Shown here in pieces: positions 5,719 through 5,981 of a stretch of 5,981 nt of DNA (position 1 is its first letter; each line of letters begins with the position of its first letter). A model generated the notes under the pieces. The model saw only the letters and a program-made list of their open reading frames with translations, did not search any database and had not been told where the DNA came from. The DNA is taken from NCBI GenBank assembly GCA_028287665.1, contig JAQBPF010000183.1, positions 1-5,981 on the forward strand, given 5' to 3'. Source of the stretch: Deinococcus sp. GTDB lineage: Bacteria > Deinococcota > Deinococci > Deinococcales > Deinococcaceae. The position numbers were made by a program, and so were the translations under genes.

Positions 5719-5724
5719 GCACCC

Positions 5725-5981
5725 ATGACCTACGCCGCCACTCTGGGGATGAACGTACAGCAGGCCATGCCGCAGCGCACACACGTCTCTTTAACGGTGT
5801 CGGGGGCGGGCCTGAATATGCACGGCACAGCACATGGTGGCCTCCTGTTCAGCCTCGCCGATGAGGCTTTTGCGCTGATCAGCAATCTGGAAGCCCAGGC
5901 TGTAGCCATAGAAACCCACCTGAGTTTTTTACGGGCTTCGCGTGAGGGATATGTGCTGCATGCCGTTGCCACGACCGAACG
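5725..5981 (+). CDS. PaaI-like hotdog-fold thioesterase (5' part, cut by window edge)
   Basis: 85 complete codons from the ATG at 5725, still open at the window end. The family is usually about 135-150 residues, so roughly 60% is present. It shows the hotdog thioesterase signature of PaaI-type enzymes: N31-M-H-G-T-A-H-G-G (31-39) leading into LLFSLADEAFAL (40-51), where D46 is the expected catalytic acid and the H37-G38-G39 turn begins the long central helix. The next strand contains ETHLSFLRAS (63-72), matching the family's substrate-side strand (I-x-FLRPA). The enzyme should hydrolyse acyl-CoA thioesters in the cytoplasm; PaaI itself clears stalled hydroxyphenylacetyl-CoA intermediates of phenylacetate breakdown. 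Whether this copy belongs to a phenylacetate operon cannot be told because its downstream neighbours are outside the window. Divergent from the EAL gene by 188 bases. Confidence 0.85.
   Translation, partial: MTYAATLGMNVQQAMPQRTHVSLTVSGAGLNMHGTAHGGLLFSLADEAFALISNLEAQAVAIETHLSFLRASREGYVLHAVATTE

Noticed and set aside
5730..5972. Minus-strand open frame over the thioesterase gene
   Set aside because: Antisense shadow; the plus strand carries the clear hotdog thioesterase signature.

Overview
The window is GC-rich bacterial DNA and most likely chromosomal Deinococcus or a close relative. The strongest clue is promoter architecture. Five of the six intact or partial genes have a TANNNT -10 hexamer ending 6 or 7 bases before an ATG, with no Shine-Dalgarno sequence. 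This is the leaderless-transcript arrangement known to be common in Deinococcus. The protein families fit that assignment, but taxonomy is inferred, not proven.

Layout, left to right. (1) 21-548, minus: a small secreted protein of unknown function. (2) 587-1771, minus: a membrane-anchored protein with a NodB-type polysaccharide deacetylase fold joined to a YkoP-like domain; every catalytic position I could align has been replaced, so it looks like a pseudoenzyme. These two lie 38 bases apart on the same strand and may act together at the envelope. (3) 1946-2716, plus: a small-molecule phosphotransferase of the APH/choline-kinase fold, divergent from the pseudo-deacetylase. (4) 2745-4226, minus: a type-B carboxylesterase with an apparently intact Ser-Glu-His triad, convergent with the phosphotransferase. 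(5) 4354-4762, plus: remains of a MerR-type regulator with a GyrI-like effector domain, broken by an internal deletion, an in-frame stop, a 13-base duplication and loss of its 3' end. (6) 4733-5536, minus: a stand-alone EAL-domain c-di-GMP phosphodiesterase with all catalytic residues, whose last codons overlap the pseudogene remnant. (7) 5725 to the window end, plus: the first 85 codons of a PaaI-like hotdog thioesterase, cut by the window edge.

The genes do not form one obvious pathway; the window reads as several short, separately promoted units. The most notable items are the catalytically dead deacetylase/YkoP fusion paired with a secreted protein, the recoverable history of MerR decay, and the repeated leaderless promoter layout. 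The intergenic region between the EAL gene and the thioesterase gene (5537-5724) carries a palindrome and several inverted repeats that may be regulatory. I saw no RNA genes, CRISPR array, insertion sequence or convincing intrinsic terminator.
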